Position numbers and translations under genes: made by a program
Shown here: positions 1-10,512 of the stretch, one piece after another
Layout of the letters: every line of letters begins with the position of its first letter
How positions within the stretch are numbered: the first letter of the stretch is position 1
From: Adiantum capillus-veneris
Taxonomy: Eukaryota; Streptophyta; Polypodiopsida; Polypodiales; Pteridaceae
Direction of reading: 5' to 3'
DNA: 64,000 nt
Assembly: GCA_014529385.2 (NCBI GenBank)
Contig: CM043945.1
Coordinates: 92,676,612-92,740,611, forward strand
The notes under the pieces: generated by a model
Seen by the model: the letters and a program-made list of their open reading frames with translations, nothing else
Told to the model about the DNA's origin: nothing
Databases searched by the model: none

Positions 1-1
1 A

Positions 2-1065
2 GACTTCTCAGATGATGCAGATGTGCTAGAAAGTACAAAATGTAAAGAAAAGGAGGATGTGTCTTCTCTGGAAGACCCAGCTGCAACTGATGAGAGGCTG
101 TTTGATTTTGCAGCATCTTGTGGTGCTGGGGACAAGTATGATCTAATTCATTCTATGTTTAATCCAAAGTTTGACATTGAAGACCTGTTAGCTCAACACA
201 GTAATTTCTTGCAGTCCTACAGAGATAAGTTTGAGGTGATGGTGCAGGTAGGAAGGGTTGTTCTGCCTACTATGACTCTTGTGCATTTAAATGACTGTGG
301 TGGAAAGGGACAGGGAGTGAAGAAGTATAGGGAATTACCACCCTCTTGCCGACATTCAGTCTGCCCTTTGCACCAAAAAGAATGCAAACTCATTCAGGAA
401 GCCTTTGGCTTTATGATTTACCTCAACAGCCTGTTTGGATTCCTCATGCAGAATCCTGATGAGGTGTTAGAGGAGCAGGATGCAGCACCAGAAGAGGAAT
501 GCGAGGAGACAACTCATATGCAAGAAGTCGAGGAGGTTGAAGACACAGTCGACCTTGAGGTTGAGGCAATTGAAGTACAAAGAAGTAAGATGCTCTCTGT
601 GAAAACCACAGAAATCAAACTTCCATTGGATGTCAGTAACTTCACTGAGAAGCATGCTCAGATGATGTTGCCAGCTGTGCCTGACTTCAGGATTGGAGAC
701 AGGACCTATATCTTCTTACATGATGTGCAAAGTGTGTTTTATTTAAGGGAGGATTTCTCCCTAGCTATTATTTCCAGAGTCCAAGAGGAGAGGAGTGGAT
801 TTGTTTCAGAGGATAGTAGTAATGATGAGGCAATGGAAACATCCAGCAATCCAATGGAATGCCTTCGAAGATGCTTTGAGAAAGCTGAAAAATACAAGGA
901 GACACTACCTGATGAAGCCACCTTCCAAGCAATAAGACAAAGCCTAAGACCATCGAAAAGTAACAAAGAAGTGGAGGATTGGTTTAACCATTCAGGTCAG
1001 GGGTCAACTACATCTGTAGACCTGTGGCAAGAAAACCTCTTTCTGCAGGATGAGAGCTTCATGGT

Positions 1066-1139
<74 letters not shown>

Positions 1140-1597
1140 TTGTGTCATTTCTGACATTGTATGTGCAGTCTTGGATTGCTGACAAGGATGACTTCCTTCG
1201 GCGACGGACAAGAGAGTATCGAGGAAGGGATGCGGCCCTAGCACAATACCTTTCAAAGCTCTGCGAGTCGTCGATAGTAGTTTTTCACAATTCCATGTCA
1301 CAAGAGGGTTCAATAGCAACTTACACATTCAAAACACTATCACGCTTCTTGGGTGGACCGGTGCTGCCCAAAAGTGCAGATAAAGTCATTCTTGTTGACA
1401 AAGTGATTGCTAGAGATTGTTTTGGTTACTGCCCAGGCTATACAGGTGGTCGGGCAGCGTATTACTACACCTACACAGCAATGGCACTAGCTCTTGGTAG
1501 ACAAAACCCAGATGAACTTTTAGAGTATGGCAAACATCTCATGATTCGTTACAAGGGTGACGTGCCAAAAAACAAAATTGAACCTGCAAAATCTTGA
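2..1597 (+). CDS. Partner gene of the RAG1-like transposase, 5' partial, unknown family
   Basis: The reading frame is open to the left window edge, so the true start lies outside; the first ATG-like codon near position 23 is GTG and is not a convincing start. The protein has an acidic N-terminal half, a Cys/His cluster (SCRHSVCPLHQKEC, about residues 107-120 counted from position 23) that could bind zinc, a Glu-rich stretch (about 146-185), and a C-terminal block rich in Tyr and Gly with GYCPGYTGGRAAYYY. A 105-base intron at 1064-1168 is likely; without it the text around the junction reads DESFM-SWIADKDDFLRRR. The gene runs tail to tail with the minus-strand transposase-like gene, 63 bases between stops, so it is probably the second gene of one mobile element. 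I see no kelch repeats or PHD finger, so it is not an obvious RAG2 relative. No function is assigned. Confidence 0.6.
1064..1168 (+). repeat. (CT)n microsatellite inside a predicted intron
   Basis: The sequence changes from coding to about 65 bases of CT repeat and then a T-rich tract ending TATGTGCAG. The borders fit GT-AG: ATG|GTAACT at the left and GTGCAG|TCTTGG at the right. The intron is 105 bases, a multiple of three without a stop codon, so naive translation reads through it as a Leu-Ser repeat that is probably not part of the protein. Confidence 0.75.
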
Positions 1598-1660
1598 TAC
1601 ACTTCAAGTACCAATTGTATAAGATCATGTATTACATAAATTTTGTACAATGTCATCCAC

Positions 1661-4511
1661 TCAGAGTATCTTTCTCCACTTGTGATTCACATACACCATT
1701 GTCTCTCTCCACCTTCGTTGACTTTCACGAGCTCCCGAGTTGTTGTATGCCATTGATCTTTTAGCTTTTTGTTGTTGTAAATGTCTGATGGCTTGTGCTG
1801 TTGCTGAATTTGCCAAGACTTCTTTTGCCTGCATTCGATGAATGATTCTACGATAGAACCATTCAAATAGTTCTCTCAAACTGTTAGCCTTGATTCGAGA
1901 GCCACCATGTCGTGTGTGCGTGAAATAAGCATTTCTCGCCATGTAATGAGACTTTTCCATCCCTTGGGTATTCCATATTGCCGGGTTCCCATACTTCTGT
2001 ATAAAATATGGCAAATGATTGAAGATGATGTGCTGGATATGAAAACAGATTAGTTAGAATGTTTTACACTCACATATTTGCACATAAGAGAGAAAGAAAT
2101 ACATGATAATACCATGTAGTGAGTAATCTGGGTGTCTGTCCATGCTGTCTTGAATGATTTTTTCAGAAGGTTGAGATTTTCCTTCAACTTGTTCATATCA
2201 CCTTGTGACCAGTCATCTTTGTCGCACATCAAAAATAGGATGTCTATTGATCGCCAAACCTCAGCCTTCGCGTTACGAGTAGTTGGTTCGTGGTCTTTGA
2301 CTGCAATATGTAGCTTTTTCCAGCTCTGATACTCTACCTTGCTAACATAAGATGTGTTATATATTTTTCCATGTTTTGTTAGCTTTGGATCTCTTGTACC
2401 TTGGGGCTTAGATAAAAACCTCCGTGCCTTCACCCCACCGATGGATGGTTTGCATGGGACATCCTACTCAACAGTGGATCTCTTTTCATCCCGCTGGATT
2501 TTCACATTGCCACCATGAAGCCCCATATCCGACAGTACCATTTCTAAGCACTGCAAGGCTACTTGTCGTTCTGCAGAGTTCTTAATCTTCCAAGCAAACC
2601 CGATGTATAAGTAGACCAATTTCTCTACAATTCTACAAAGGGCATGCATTGTACAAATGTGGACATTCACAAGTGGTATTTTCAAAACTGGTCGAAAAGC
2701 AGGATCCTCAATGTGACGTGTTGGAGCTTTTCTCCACCACTTTGGGTCCATGGCCTTTGCAGGCTCCATGCAGAACAAACACGGTGACTTTGCCATTGCA
2801 CCCATTCCACAATTATACATGCACTTTAATGTTTTAAGGTCACCTGCAAGATGCCACTGAACTTGAAAGTCTCCCCTTCCATCTAGACGTAGTACCTCTC
2901 CCTGGTTAGTCTGTCGATCAATCAGCTCCGGAATATTAGTTCGATGGAACACCCAATATAGAATCTCATGATCTTCTTTCTTTACCTGCAACACAAAATA
3001 AATGAGACTTAAGTAGATCTGAACATTTGAGCTTACTTGAGAATATCGCTTACCTCAAACGCACCAAGCCACCATATGTTAGATTCTGATTGAACACTAA
3101 AATATAAAGGATCATCACTGGGACACTTTGAGAGGGCTCTATTCATTAAAGTAATAGTAACACGCTCTAGCTTTTTCTCTTTAACAAGCTCACACTCATC
3201 CAGTTTTAACACAAAATGTAATAGTCCACGTGACTCTTCAAATGTGATGTTGTAAAACTCCACCATTCTCTTTTGTAGTATCCGCAGGTCCATAAAAATA
3301 TTGTTGAACTCATCATATGCCATGTTGGCTCCATGGCCACTGTAAGTTGCTTTAATATGAAAGGGCTGTCCAAGATAGTCTCCCTGTGCCTCGTTAAGCT
3401 GAAGCCTCTCTTTCCAAACACTTGAGGCTGATGGTAGAAGTTTGGATTTTATACCCTTCCTAACAAAGATGGATGAGACAGACTTTTGGATAGCCGAATA
3501 TCCTCTTTTGCTTACACCAAGTGAATCAAGTGTGCCTTGTATCTCTTTTGCAGGCACTGAGTTCTCTGAAATAAAGCGGTCCACTACATTTCTTTGTAGA
3601 ACCTTAAACTTCTTGTCATGTACTATATCTGCTGCCAGGCTTCTACTTATAAGTGGCTTCAATCTCTTTCCTATATTGGCTTTGGGGTCAATGTTTTCCT
3701 TGTCAGGATAGATTGAGTCTCTACATGAATACAATGCATAAGTAAATAACAGAAAATTTGCTTCACTAACACTATTTAGGCACATGAAAACAATGCATAA
3801 CAAGAAAAAACAAAGAGATTACTTAACTAAGACAATGTAGCCAACCAAGAAGCATCACCTTAATGCTCGGATTCTTTTCTTGAGACCTCCTGATGCAACT
3901 TGCAATGTTTCAAGATTGCGCAATTTCTTCTTTCGGATACGACCACCCAAGATGGTGTCCTTCATTTGACAACTTCGCACCTTTCCTTTCAGTTCTTGTA
4001 CCTCTGTTTTATGTTGCAAAATGGTAACCTGATCTGAGGAATGTAAATGTGAAAGGCGAACAATCTCACATTGTTGAGCTTGGAGAATGCTCTTGTAAGT
4101 TCCAGCTTCTCTTGTAAGTGATTTACAATAACCCAGAAGGCCGTTTTCTCCATCACCAGCAAAGGTCAATAAGCTTGTAGGATTGACAAACGGTGGAGAC
4201 GCATTAGTTATTGGATTCTTAGGGTAGAGAGAGCCTCTCGTCCAGATATCTATGTGTTTAGCTCCTTGAGCTCTGAGCGTGTCTATGGAGGTGGGAGGTA
4301 TATGTGTGTTTGTTTTACTGCGCTTAATCAATGGTTGGTACTCATTGTCCAAATCAATGTGAAGGTGATATTTGGCTCGTTTGTGGGTAACATTTGTGCC
4401 ATTTGAGGAGTGCGCCATTAGCCAAATGTGCAGGTTTAATGGAAAGTGAATAGCGGCTGCGGATTCGTCCCTCCATGTTAGCCTCATTCCCTCCGTATTG
4501 ACGTTGTTCAT
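1661..4511 (-). CDS. RAG1/Transib-like DDE transposase, four exons, one in-frame TAG
   Basis: Predicted exons are 4511-3859, 3720-3054, 2985-2113 and 2032-1661. All junctions are GT-AG and the frame is kept, giving 855 codons. Candidate catalytic residues are D392 (LKLDECEL), D489 (HLAGDLKTL) and E757 (WNTQGMEKSHY). A CX2C (C509, C512; SPCLFCM) follows the second Asp by 20 residues, and an HX4H (H732, H737) precedes the Glu by 20. From known family data, mouse RAG1 has D600, D708, C727/C730, H937/H942 and E962 in the same order with very similar spacing. Another H-X4-H (HICTMH) sits at 549-554. Residues 1-218 are basic and partly coiled-coil-like. One TAG (2466-2464, codon 614) interrupts an otherwise open frame, so the copy may be inactive or need readthrough. 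RAG1/Transib assignment is inference; another DDE superfamily with an insertion domain is possible. Confidence 0.6.
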
Positions 4512-5730
4512 TCAATACAACTAAAAAGAGGATTATCCCTCAATCACTACGAACGAATGTTCAGAGGGGTAAGGAATCTACTTAAAGTACACTTTTTGAA
4601 GTTTTACTATGAAAGACCCAGCTCTTTTATTTGTCATTTTTTCTAGAGAGAGAGTGCAAAAAATACATTTTCTTAGAAGGCCCTCCAAATGACCTCCGAA
4701 ATTTCCTAATGTATGTCGTATACACTCGTCTGGTACATAATGCCATAACCTGTAAAACTGAATTCACCTGCAAACACCTTGCCTATTCCTTCCCCATTGC
4801 GTATGCTCATAGCATATGCCAACGTGGGAAGCCACAATGCAAGATTTATTATGTGAAGCCGTGCTTCGTAGAAGATTGTCTGGCCTCATTGCCAACAAAT
4901 GCTATTGACGACAAAATGGCATAGCAGAAGGACTCGATCTTATCGATCATGCCCAAAAGAAAAAGGACCTTGTCAAAATTTCATAGGGAAACGGCCTTGC
5001 CAAATTTTGCTACTGATTGAGAATCATAACATTGCCTGATAGTGAGAAAGATATCTTCTACAGCTGAGCTATCAAAGGTCGGCGATTGTCCAATACTGCT
5101 TGTCAAAGCAACCTTTGCTTGACAAGTTGGCATTGTGAAAATTCATACGGTGGTCAACATTGCATTCAGCTCCTAGCTGTGGATGTCAATGTTTTTTCCA
5201 CGATGCTTCATGTACCTATATTGCCTGCTCCCTAGAAAGTTGCAATGGCTTGGAAATGAGTATGCATCCAATGAATGGAGCCGTGCTCCCAGAAATCTTG
5301 CGTTACTCCGCCTTAAGATAGCACAACGAGGAGAGATAAAAAAATTAACAACCGATGTAAGACACAAATTGGTTTATTGGAGTGTCGCTAACGGGAGCCT
5401 TGCTCCTGGAATGTATATGATGGTAGACAGTTACTTGAAATTATACTTACCGGTCGGCCTTGCCGAATACCGTAATCGGATATGTTACAGGCCCTGCCTG
5501 AGTTGCCTTTGTATCAACATTCAACCTTCGACCAACGTGGGTTGTCAAAGTATTGTGTACTCAAGCCATGCTTGATGTTGATCCCTCAATCAAATAGTGG
5601 TTCTAAGCAAATAGAGCAGTTAACAAAAGTTGAATGCGTACGGAACTGCCACAAGCCTTGCTTATGCCTGCATGCAAGAGCTACATAGAATGCTTGAAAA
5701 CGTGATCAAACCAAAACAAAAGCTACTGCA
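4512..5730. other. No recognisable gene; outer flank of the transposase gene
   Basis: This stretch follows the start of the transposase gene and should contain the right terminus of that element, but the left terminus is outside the window so no inverted repeat can be confirmed. I see no conserved coding sequence. Short open frames at 4631-4924 and 5183-5575 match nothing I know. The unit CCTTG recurs many times between 4780 and 5670 without a regular period. Confidence 0.5.
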
Positions 5731-5918
5731 TGAAGGGGATAGGGGAGCACCACAGACGGAGAGTGAGAGAGAGAGAGAAGGAGACAGACACGATGTGGGT
5801 GGGGAGACTCAAAGAGTGAGCAGCCCCCTATACACTTATGCTATGTATAAGGTATACAAGTCAATGGGCGCCCAGACTCTAGGCGGTCGGGCAAGGCACA
5901 GGCGCCTATACCCCAACA
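5731..5918 (-). repeat. 3' LTR (transcription sense) of the gag-protease element
   Basis: This 188-bp repeat is nearly identical to 9298-9485, with TG...CA ends. It contains a short GA-rich block and a TATGCTATGTATAAGG segment. Confidence 0.92.
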
Positions 5919-5929
5919 ACCTCCCACTT
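5919..5929 (-). other. Polypurine tract of the gag-protease element
   Basis: On the minus strand this reads AAGTGGGAGGT directly before the LTR start TGTTGGGG, the usual copia arrangement for plus-strand priming. Confidence 0.85.
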
Positions 5930-6381
5930 AAAGGCGATTGTGCCTTTAAGCAAGGGAACCTAGTCTAAAGACTACAAAAGGCGAGAGAAAATCGCTCTCA
6001 ACCGATACCCACTGGCTGGCTGTGATCGTGTGCATCCGGCTGTCCTGCTCCCGTGTAAGTCCATACACCACTAGACATACCACACACGTACTACAAGTAT
6101 GTACGCAATACCTGCATATCTCCCTCGTGCACTATGCCACCATCAGTCAACAAACGACTGACAAACCCAACTGCAAATGCTCCCACTGCAGCTGCGATAT
6201 CCGGTCTCAAGATCAACATCTCATACATGAGACCACCGAATGCCGATGCAATGCTAGCGGGCCCTGCTAGCTCTACGGAGCATGCATCAACATATATATC
6301 CCTGGCAATAGGCATCTCTGACTGACAAGGCGTGTCAACCACATGCATCTCCTGACTGTCCGCAAAAGACGCATCAACCTG

Positions 6382-7395
6382 TCATGCAACCTCAGAGCAA
6401 ACTAGTTGCTCTAGGTGTCTGCTGGAAAACATATCCTGCACAACTATATCCCCATGCTCAATGTCGAGCATAGAAAGGAATGACTGCATAATCGCTGACA
6501 TCTCAGCCTCCTCTGCAATCATCCACTGCAAACATGACCACTCAATCTGTTGTGACTCACTAGAGCTCTCATGCTCTAACTCCATATGCATAGACTCTTG
6601 CACAACCTCCTCCTGGCGTGACTCACTAGAGCAAGACCGCTCTACCTGTCTATCTTGCATAGAAGTATCTCGCACAACTGACTCTCTGCTTTGCTCAGTC
6701 ACTAGCAAAGCATGCATGTCTGACTCTGTCACCTCTCTGTGTGACTGCTCAAGTCGTGCCCCAACTGTGTGCACAACGAGCTCACTACTCTGCACTCCAT
6801 GCAAAGCATCCTGCAACCCACAAGCGAAAGAGACTTGCCTGCTCTCTCGCTCTCTACCTGGTTGCGTGATCACAGAGACAACACCGTCTCTCCCCTGATC
6901 CACATGCGATGGGTAACCTGTACCACTCCTGGCACCTCTCGCAATCACTAGCGAACCCAAATGCATCACAAAATCTCGCTCTCGTAGCGAAATCTGACAT
7001 CCACTATCCCGTAACTGTCTGACTGAGATCAAATCCCATCTCAGATCTGGCACATAATGCACATGACGTAGGGTAAATCTCATACCACTGGGCAAGGACA
7101 AACATACGTCTCCTGTACCCTCAATGTCATACACAGCACCATCAGCCATGTGCACACAACCAAGTCTCCCACTAGAAAACGTGCTAAACCACTCACAATG
7201 CGACGTGACATGGAAAGTAGCATCTGAATCTAGTAACCAATGTGAAGACAATGTGCAATCCGATATGCAATCCATAGACATAAGATCGTCTGAAGACAAG
7301 TTAGATGTAAATGTGACATCGCCGTCACAAGCATACTCAGTAACCACCGTACTGATCTCGCTAGCATCTGTCATGCCCAAATCTGCATCACGCAT
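6382..7395 (-). CDS. Copia protease-like frame with Ser/Glu-rich tail
   Basis: The frame of 337 residues holds a copia protease core: HWLLDSDATFHVTS (residues 52-65), HMADGAVYDIEGTGDV, and HVHYVPDLRWDLISVRQL. The catalytic Asp is kept, but the usual D-S-G is D-S-D (D56-S57-D58), so activity is doubtful. The rest (about residue 180 onwards) is a low-complexity Ser/Glu/Gln-rich sequence where integrase would normally follow. It lies directly downstream of gag in the same frame, separated only by one TAG codon, so ATG at 7395 is either a real restart or the first codon after a readthrough or nonsense site. Confidence 0.75.
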   Translation of the reverse strand: MRDADLGMTDASEISTVVTEYACDGDVTFTSNLSSDDLMSMDCISDCTLSSHWLLDSDATFHVTSHCEWFSTFSSGRLGCVHMADGAVYDIEGTGDVCLSLPSGMRFTLRHVHYVPDLRWDLISVRQLRDSGCQISLRERDFVMHLGSLVIARGARSGTGYPSHVDQGRDGVVSVITQPGRERESRQVSFACGLQDALHGVQSSELVVHTVGARLEQSHREVTESDMHALLVTEQSRESVVRDTSMQDRQVERSCSSESRQEEVVQESMHMELEHESSSESQQIEWSCLQWMIAEEAEMSAIMQSFLSMLDIEHGDIVVQDMFSSRHLEQLVCSEVA

Positions 7396-7851
7396 CTATC
7401 GCCTCCGTTGTCTCAAACGCCTGAAACATCGACGCCTAATGTGCCCTCTATGTCCACAATGCCAACATGTCAAGTCTCTATGCCGTCGAGACTTGCGTGT
7501 GGGACCAATCTCTCCCATGGACATAGAAGTGGGACTGGACTCCCATGTAGACATGGATGTCGCGTACATAGCATGTAAACTCTGCCATAAAGCATGAGTT
7601 GTAGTCTCCCTCGAGACCTGCCAGTCAACAGACTCAACCAGATGCAAACGAATCGTAGACATGGCTAACTCATCAAGATCCTGCCAATCATCATCACGCA
7701 TAGAATTGGGCTTCGCCGATAAACCACGCAAGGGTTTATCCTGCCCCAAATCCGCCAATGCAACAAGCATATGCTCCTTCCAAGCAACAAAATCTGCACC
7801 ATCAAACTGTGTCAGACCATAACGCTGGAAGTCAAATGAAAAATCAGCCAT
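7396..7851 (-). CDS. Short copia gag with CCHC zinc knuckle
   Basis: The first ATG gives MADFSFDFQRYGLTQF, 151 residues. The early part resembles the copia gag region (FDGADFVAWKEHMLVAL, and later HALWQSLHAMYA). A perfect zinc knuckle CWHCGHRGHIRRRC (CX2CX4HX4C) and a very basic tail end the protein. It is much shorter than common copia gag proteins because most of the segment between the helical part and the knuckle is missing. It should package the element's RNA. The stop is TAG, immediately followed in frame by the protease ATG. Confidence 0.8.
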   Translation of the reverse strand: MADFSFDFQRYGLTQFDGADFVAWKEHMLVALADLGQDKPLRGLSAKPNSMRDDDWQDLDELAMSTIRLHLVESVDWQVSRETTTHALWQSLHAMYATSMSTWESSPTSMSMGEIGPTRKSRRHRDLTCWHCGHRGHIRRRCFRRLRQRRR

Positions 7852-9283
7852 AATGCTCGCAAAAGAGCAACCAACAATGAGTAGCAAATGTCAACCAAAT
7901 CAGCCCTAAACTGGCTCGAATCGCATCAACAAAAGTCTGCAAAATATGGCTCAAAACCTGATGCAAAGTTGCACCAATAACCGTGCAAAACCTTGCACAA
8001 AATCACAAGTCAATATGACTCAATCACGCATAAATATCTGACAAAATTTTGGCAGAGTCTCCTTTGTAACTGGAGCAAAATCTCAACAATAAACCTCAAA
8101 CAGACAATAATATATGCCACAATGGCCAACCCGGGAATAAACTCGACCGGAATCACCTCACAAAGTCATACATATGAGCATACCCGCTCTTGCCGAAGTA
8201 CCACTCAACGGCACCTCAAATGACATACATGTGAGTGATGATTGTTGCCAAAATACCTTTCGATCGATGACCAAATGTCTGCCAGATAACTATAGCAACA
8301 TTTCGCAAAACCTTGCAAGATCTGTCGCTATGCGCAATGAGAAATACGGCACACAAGGGCATACACAAGTGATTCCAAACTCCAACCAAATGATGACTGA
8401 AAATCACCTGTCAAAGTGGGAGTAAACTCAACCACTAAACTGTCAAAGAGCAACCTACGGATACGTAGAAGCTATGGCGAGAACCTGGATAAAATCCAAC
8501 AGAGTTTCTTCTATAAATTGAGCCAAATCTCAAATAATCTCAGCCATAAACAAATACACAAATCCATATATGGCATACATAAACCGCCAAGACCATGGCA
8601 ACATAGCTCACTCTCGCATGAGTGGCTCTCTGGACAAATGCATATCCAAAAACTTGTGTACACCTATGAATTTGCTGGTTGCTGCAGAAAATACTCTGTG
8701 TGTGTGAGATATACCAAAAATAGTGTTTTTGGGACCCGAAAGTACACAAATAAACCTGCTGATGTACCTGCTGTAATTCAAAGAATAATTTCAGCAAAAA
8801 GACATCACCATCGCGTCCGGAGCATGCCAAAACCCTGACCTATACTCCTGGATCATGTAGATCTGACTCTGTATGACGGAGCTACGCAAAAAACTGCGTT
8901 TTAGAGCCCGAAAATGGCAAAAACGAGCTGCACACAGTTTTGAACCTACTCCTGCTCCACTCTATGTGATGCAATGTCCTCTCAATGCAAGCTCCAATGC
9001 AAGAGCTCTGCCACAACAGCATCCAAGCACTCGAATGTCAAGCTCTCCTCCGCCGAGCACTTCTCTAACGAGCTCCACTGAGCTCAAAAGCTCCTCTCAC
9101 CAAGGAAGCCGCAACCGCCTCCTCGACCAAGCTTGACCACACCAAGCTCCTAAGCTCCAAAGAAAATGCTCCTCAAGCTAAAATCGCTCTCCGTGAAACT
9201 CCGCGATCGAACTCCACCGTCGAGAGCAAGCGAGCTATCGCCTCGAAGCTCTCAAAGCCGTCGTGCTCTCCGCGGTCATCATA
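7852..9283 (-). other. Long non-coding leader of the gag-protease element
   Basis: About 1.4 kb lie between the primer site and gag. Scattered short frames show no conserved motif. It is likely 5' untranslated RNA, possibly carrying packaging signals, but none can be named. Confidence 0.6.
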
Positions 9284-9295
9284 GCTCTGATACCA
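9284..9295 (-). other. Primer-binding site, initiator Met tRNA
   Basis: On the minus strand this reads TGGTATCAGAGC, the plant initiator-Met-tRNA primer site, two bases inside the LTR. Confidence 0.93.
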
Positions 9296-9297
9296 AT

Positions 9298-9485
9298 TGA
9301 AGGGGATCGGGGAGCACCACAGACGGAGAGTGAGAGAGAGAGAGAAGGAGACAGACACGATGTGGGTGGGGAGACTCAAAGAGTGAGCAGCCCCCTATAC
9401 ACTTATGCTATGTATAAGGTATACAAGTCAGTGGGCGCCCAGACTCTGGGCGGTCGGGCAAGGCACAGGCGCCTATACCCCAACA
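9298..9485 (-). repeat. 5' LTR (transcription sense) of the gag-protease element
   Basis: 188 bp, the direct copy of 5731-5918 with about three substitutions. It is followed by the CTGCA target duplication. Confidence 0.92.
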
Positions 9486-9490
9486 CTGCA

Positions 9491-10512
9491 TACCTAGTTA
9501 ATCATGCGAATCGACCTGTCAGTCAATGTGTCCATGGACCTCAAACCGCAGCCGAGCTTACGGAGAAGCCTTTCAGCACATGCCGATCGGTTGTAGCTCG
9601 CCCTTGACAACACCCTTGCTGATTTTCAAGCCGTGCTCAAGTGCCAAAAACCCTGGTTAATCGTGCGACACGACCTGTCGATGAATGCGGCTATGATCCT
9701 CAAATCACTTAGTTGATATCCTGAGTGTGTCGTTGTCCATACCAGGTCATCAAGGTCATGGAGTTGCCATGACATGGTTCCCCCATGCCACCCATGGTCT
9801 CCCTCCTTTACCCCTTGACAAGAAAAACAAGCAAGCGGAGCTCCTCATAAATGCTTCCATTCGGGCCTGTTCTGCTGCAAATCGGAAATTTTATGTCCCT
9901 TGCCATGGCTTCGACTGCTGCAATCCAAAATCCCGTGCCGTAAAAGGCCACGGTCGCTACGATCGTACCCCATAAAGAGTCCCGTGGTGGGAGGGGCCCC
10001 TAGGATGGCCCCTTGGGCACCCTAGGGCGCCCAAAACTTAAAAAATATGAACTCCTCTTGCATGAAAGCATGGCGGAACTAATTCAGCAGGCTGCGCACA
10101 GGAGAAAGAGACATGGGCGGTTGCATGCTTGCCCGGATCAAGTTGCTGAAGAAACGATTTCGTATCCTCAGCCCGGCGCGCACCATTTAAGCCTAACCTC
10201 ATGCAAAACTGTGCAAGTCGATGGGCTCCCCTTCTCTGTGCAAGCTTGGCTTCACACGCCACCTCCTCGACTCTGCAAGGACCGTGGGTATCCGTCGACT
10301 TCTCCTTGCGTAGCAGTCTTGCACACCCTCGATTCGACTCCTTTGCATGGCTTCACCACGACTGCATGCATGCTTTCAAGCAGCCGTCCGTGCCTTCTTC
10401 TTCCTTGAGCACACCATAGCCTTGCTCTTCTAGAGAGAGAAATCAAGACAGCGAGAGAACAAGAAAGGAGGCCATGCTTATTTCCCTCCTCCATGGCTGC
10501 TCCCTCCCCTGT
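9491..10512. other. No gene recognised; degenerate repeat sequence
   Basis: Two diverged copies of a unit containing TTAATCRTGCGA and CGACCTGTC occur near 9499 and 9657. The right half may be internal sequence of the minus-strand LTR element whose LTR starts at about 10526, but no gag or pol motif is readable. Confidence 0.4.

Larger units (their letters stand above)
5731..9485 (-). mobile_element. Complete copia-type LTR element coding only gag and protease
   Basis: The element is bounded by 188-bp direct LTRs (TGAAGGGG...CCCCAACA) and a perfect 5-bp target duplication CTGCA at 5726-5730 and 9486-9490. The primer site and polypurine tract are in the expected places for minus-strand transcription. 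It is 3755 bp long, with a long leader (7852-9283), a short gag and a protease-like frame, and then about 450 bp of non-coding sequence. No integrase, reverse transcriptase or RNase H is visible, so it must have used enzymes from another element. The LTRs differ at about three positions, which suggests a fairly young insertion. Confidence 0.92.

Noticed and set aside
997-1328. Minus-strand frames with long Arg-Glu repeats
   Set aside because: They are the complement of the CT repeat inside the predicted intron and have no other coding support.
2-1597. RAG2 homologue
   Set aside because: No kelch repeats or PHD finger are visible; only the convergent position is similar.
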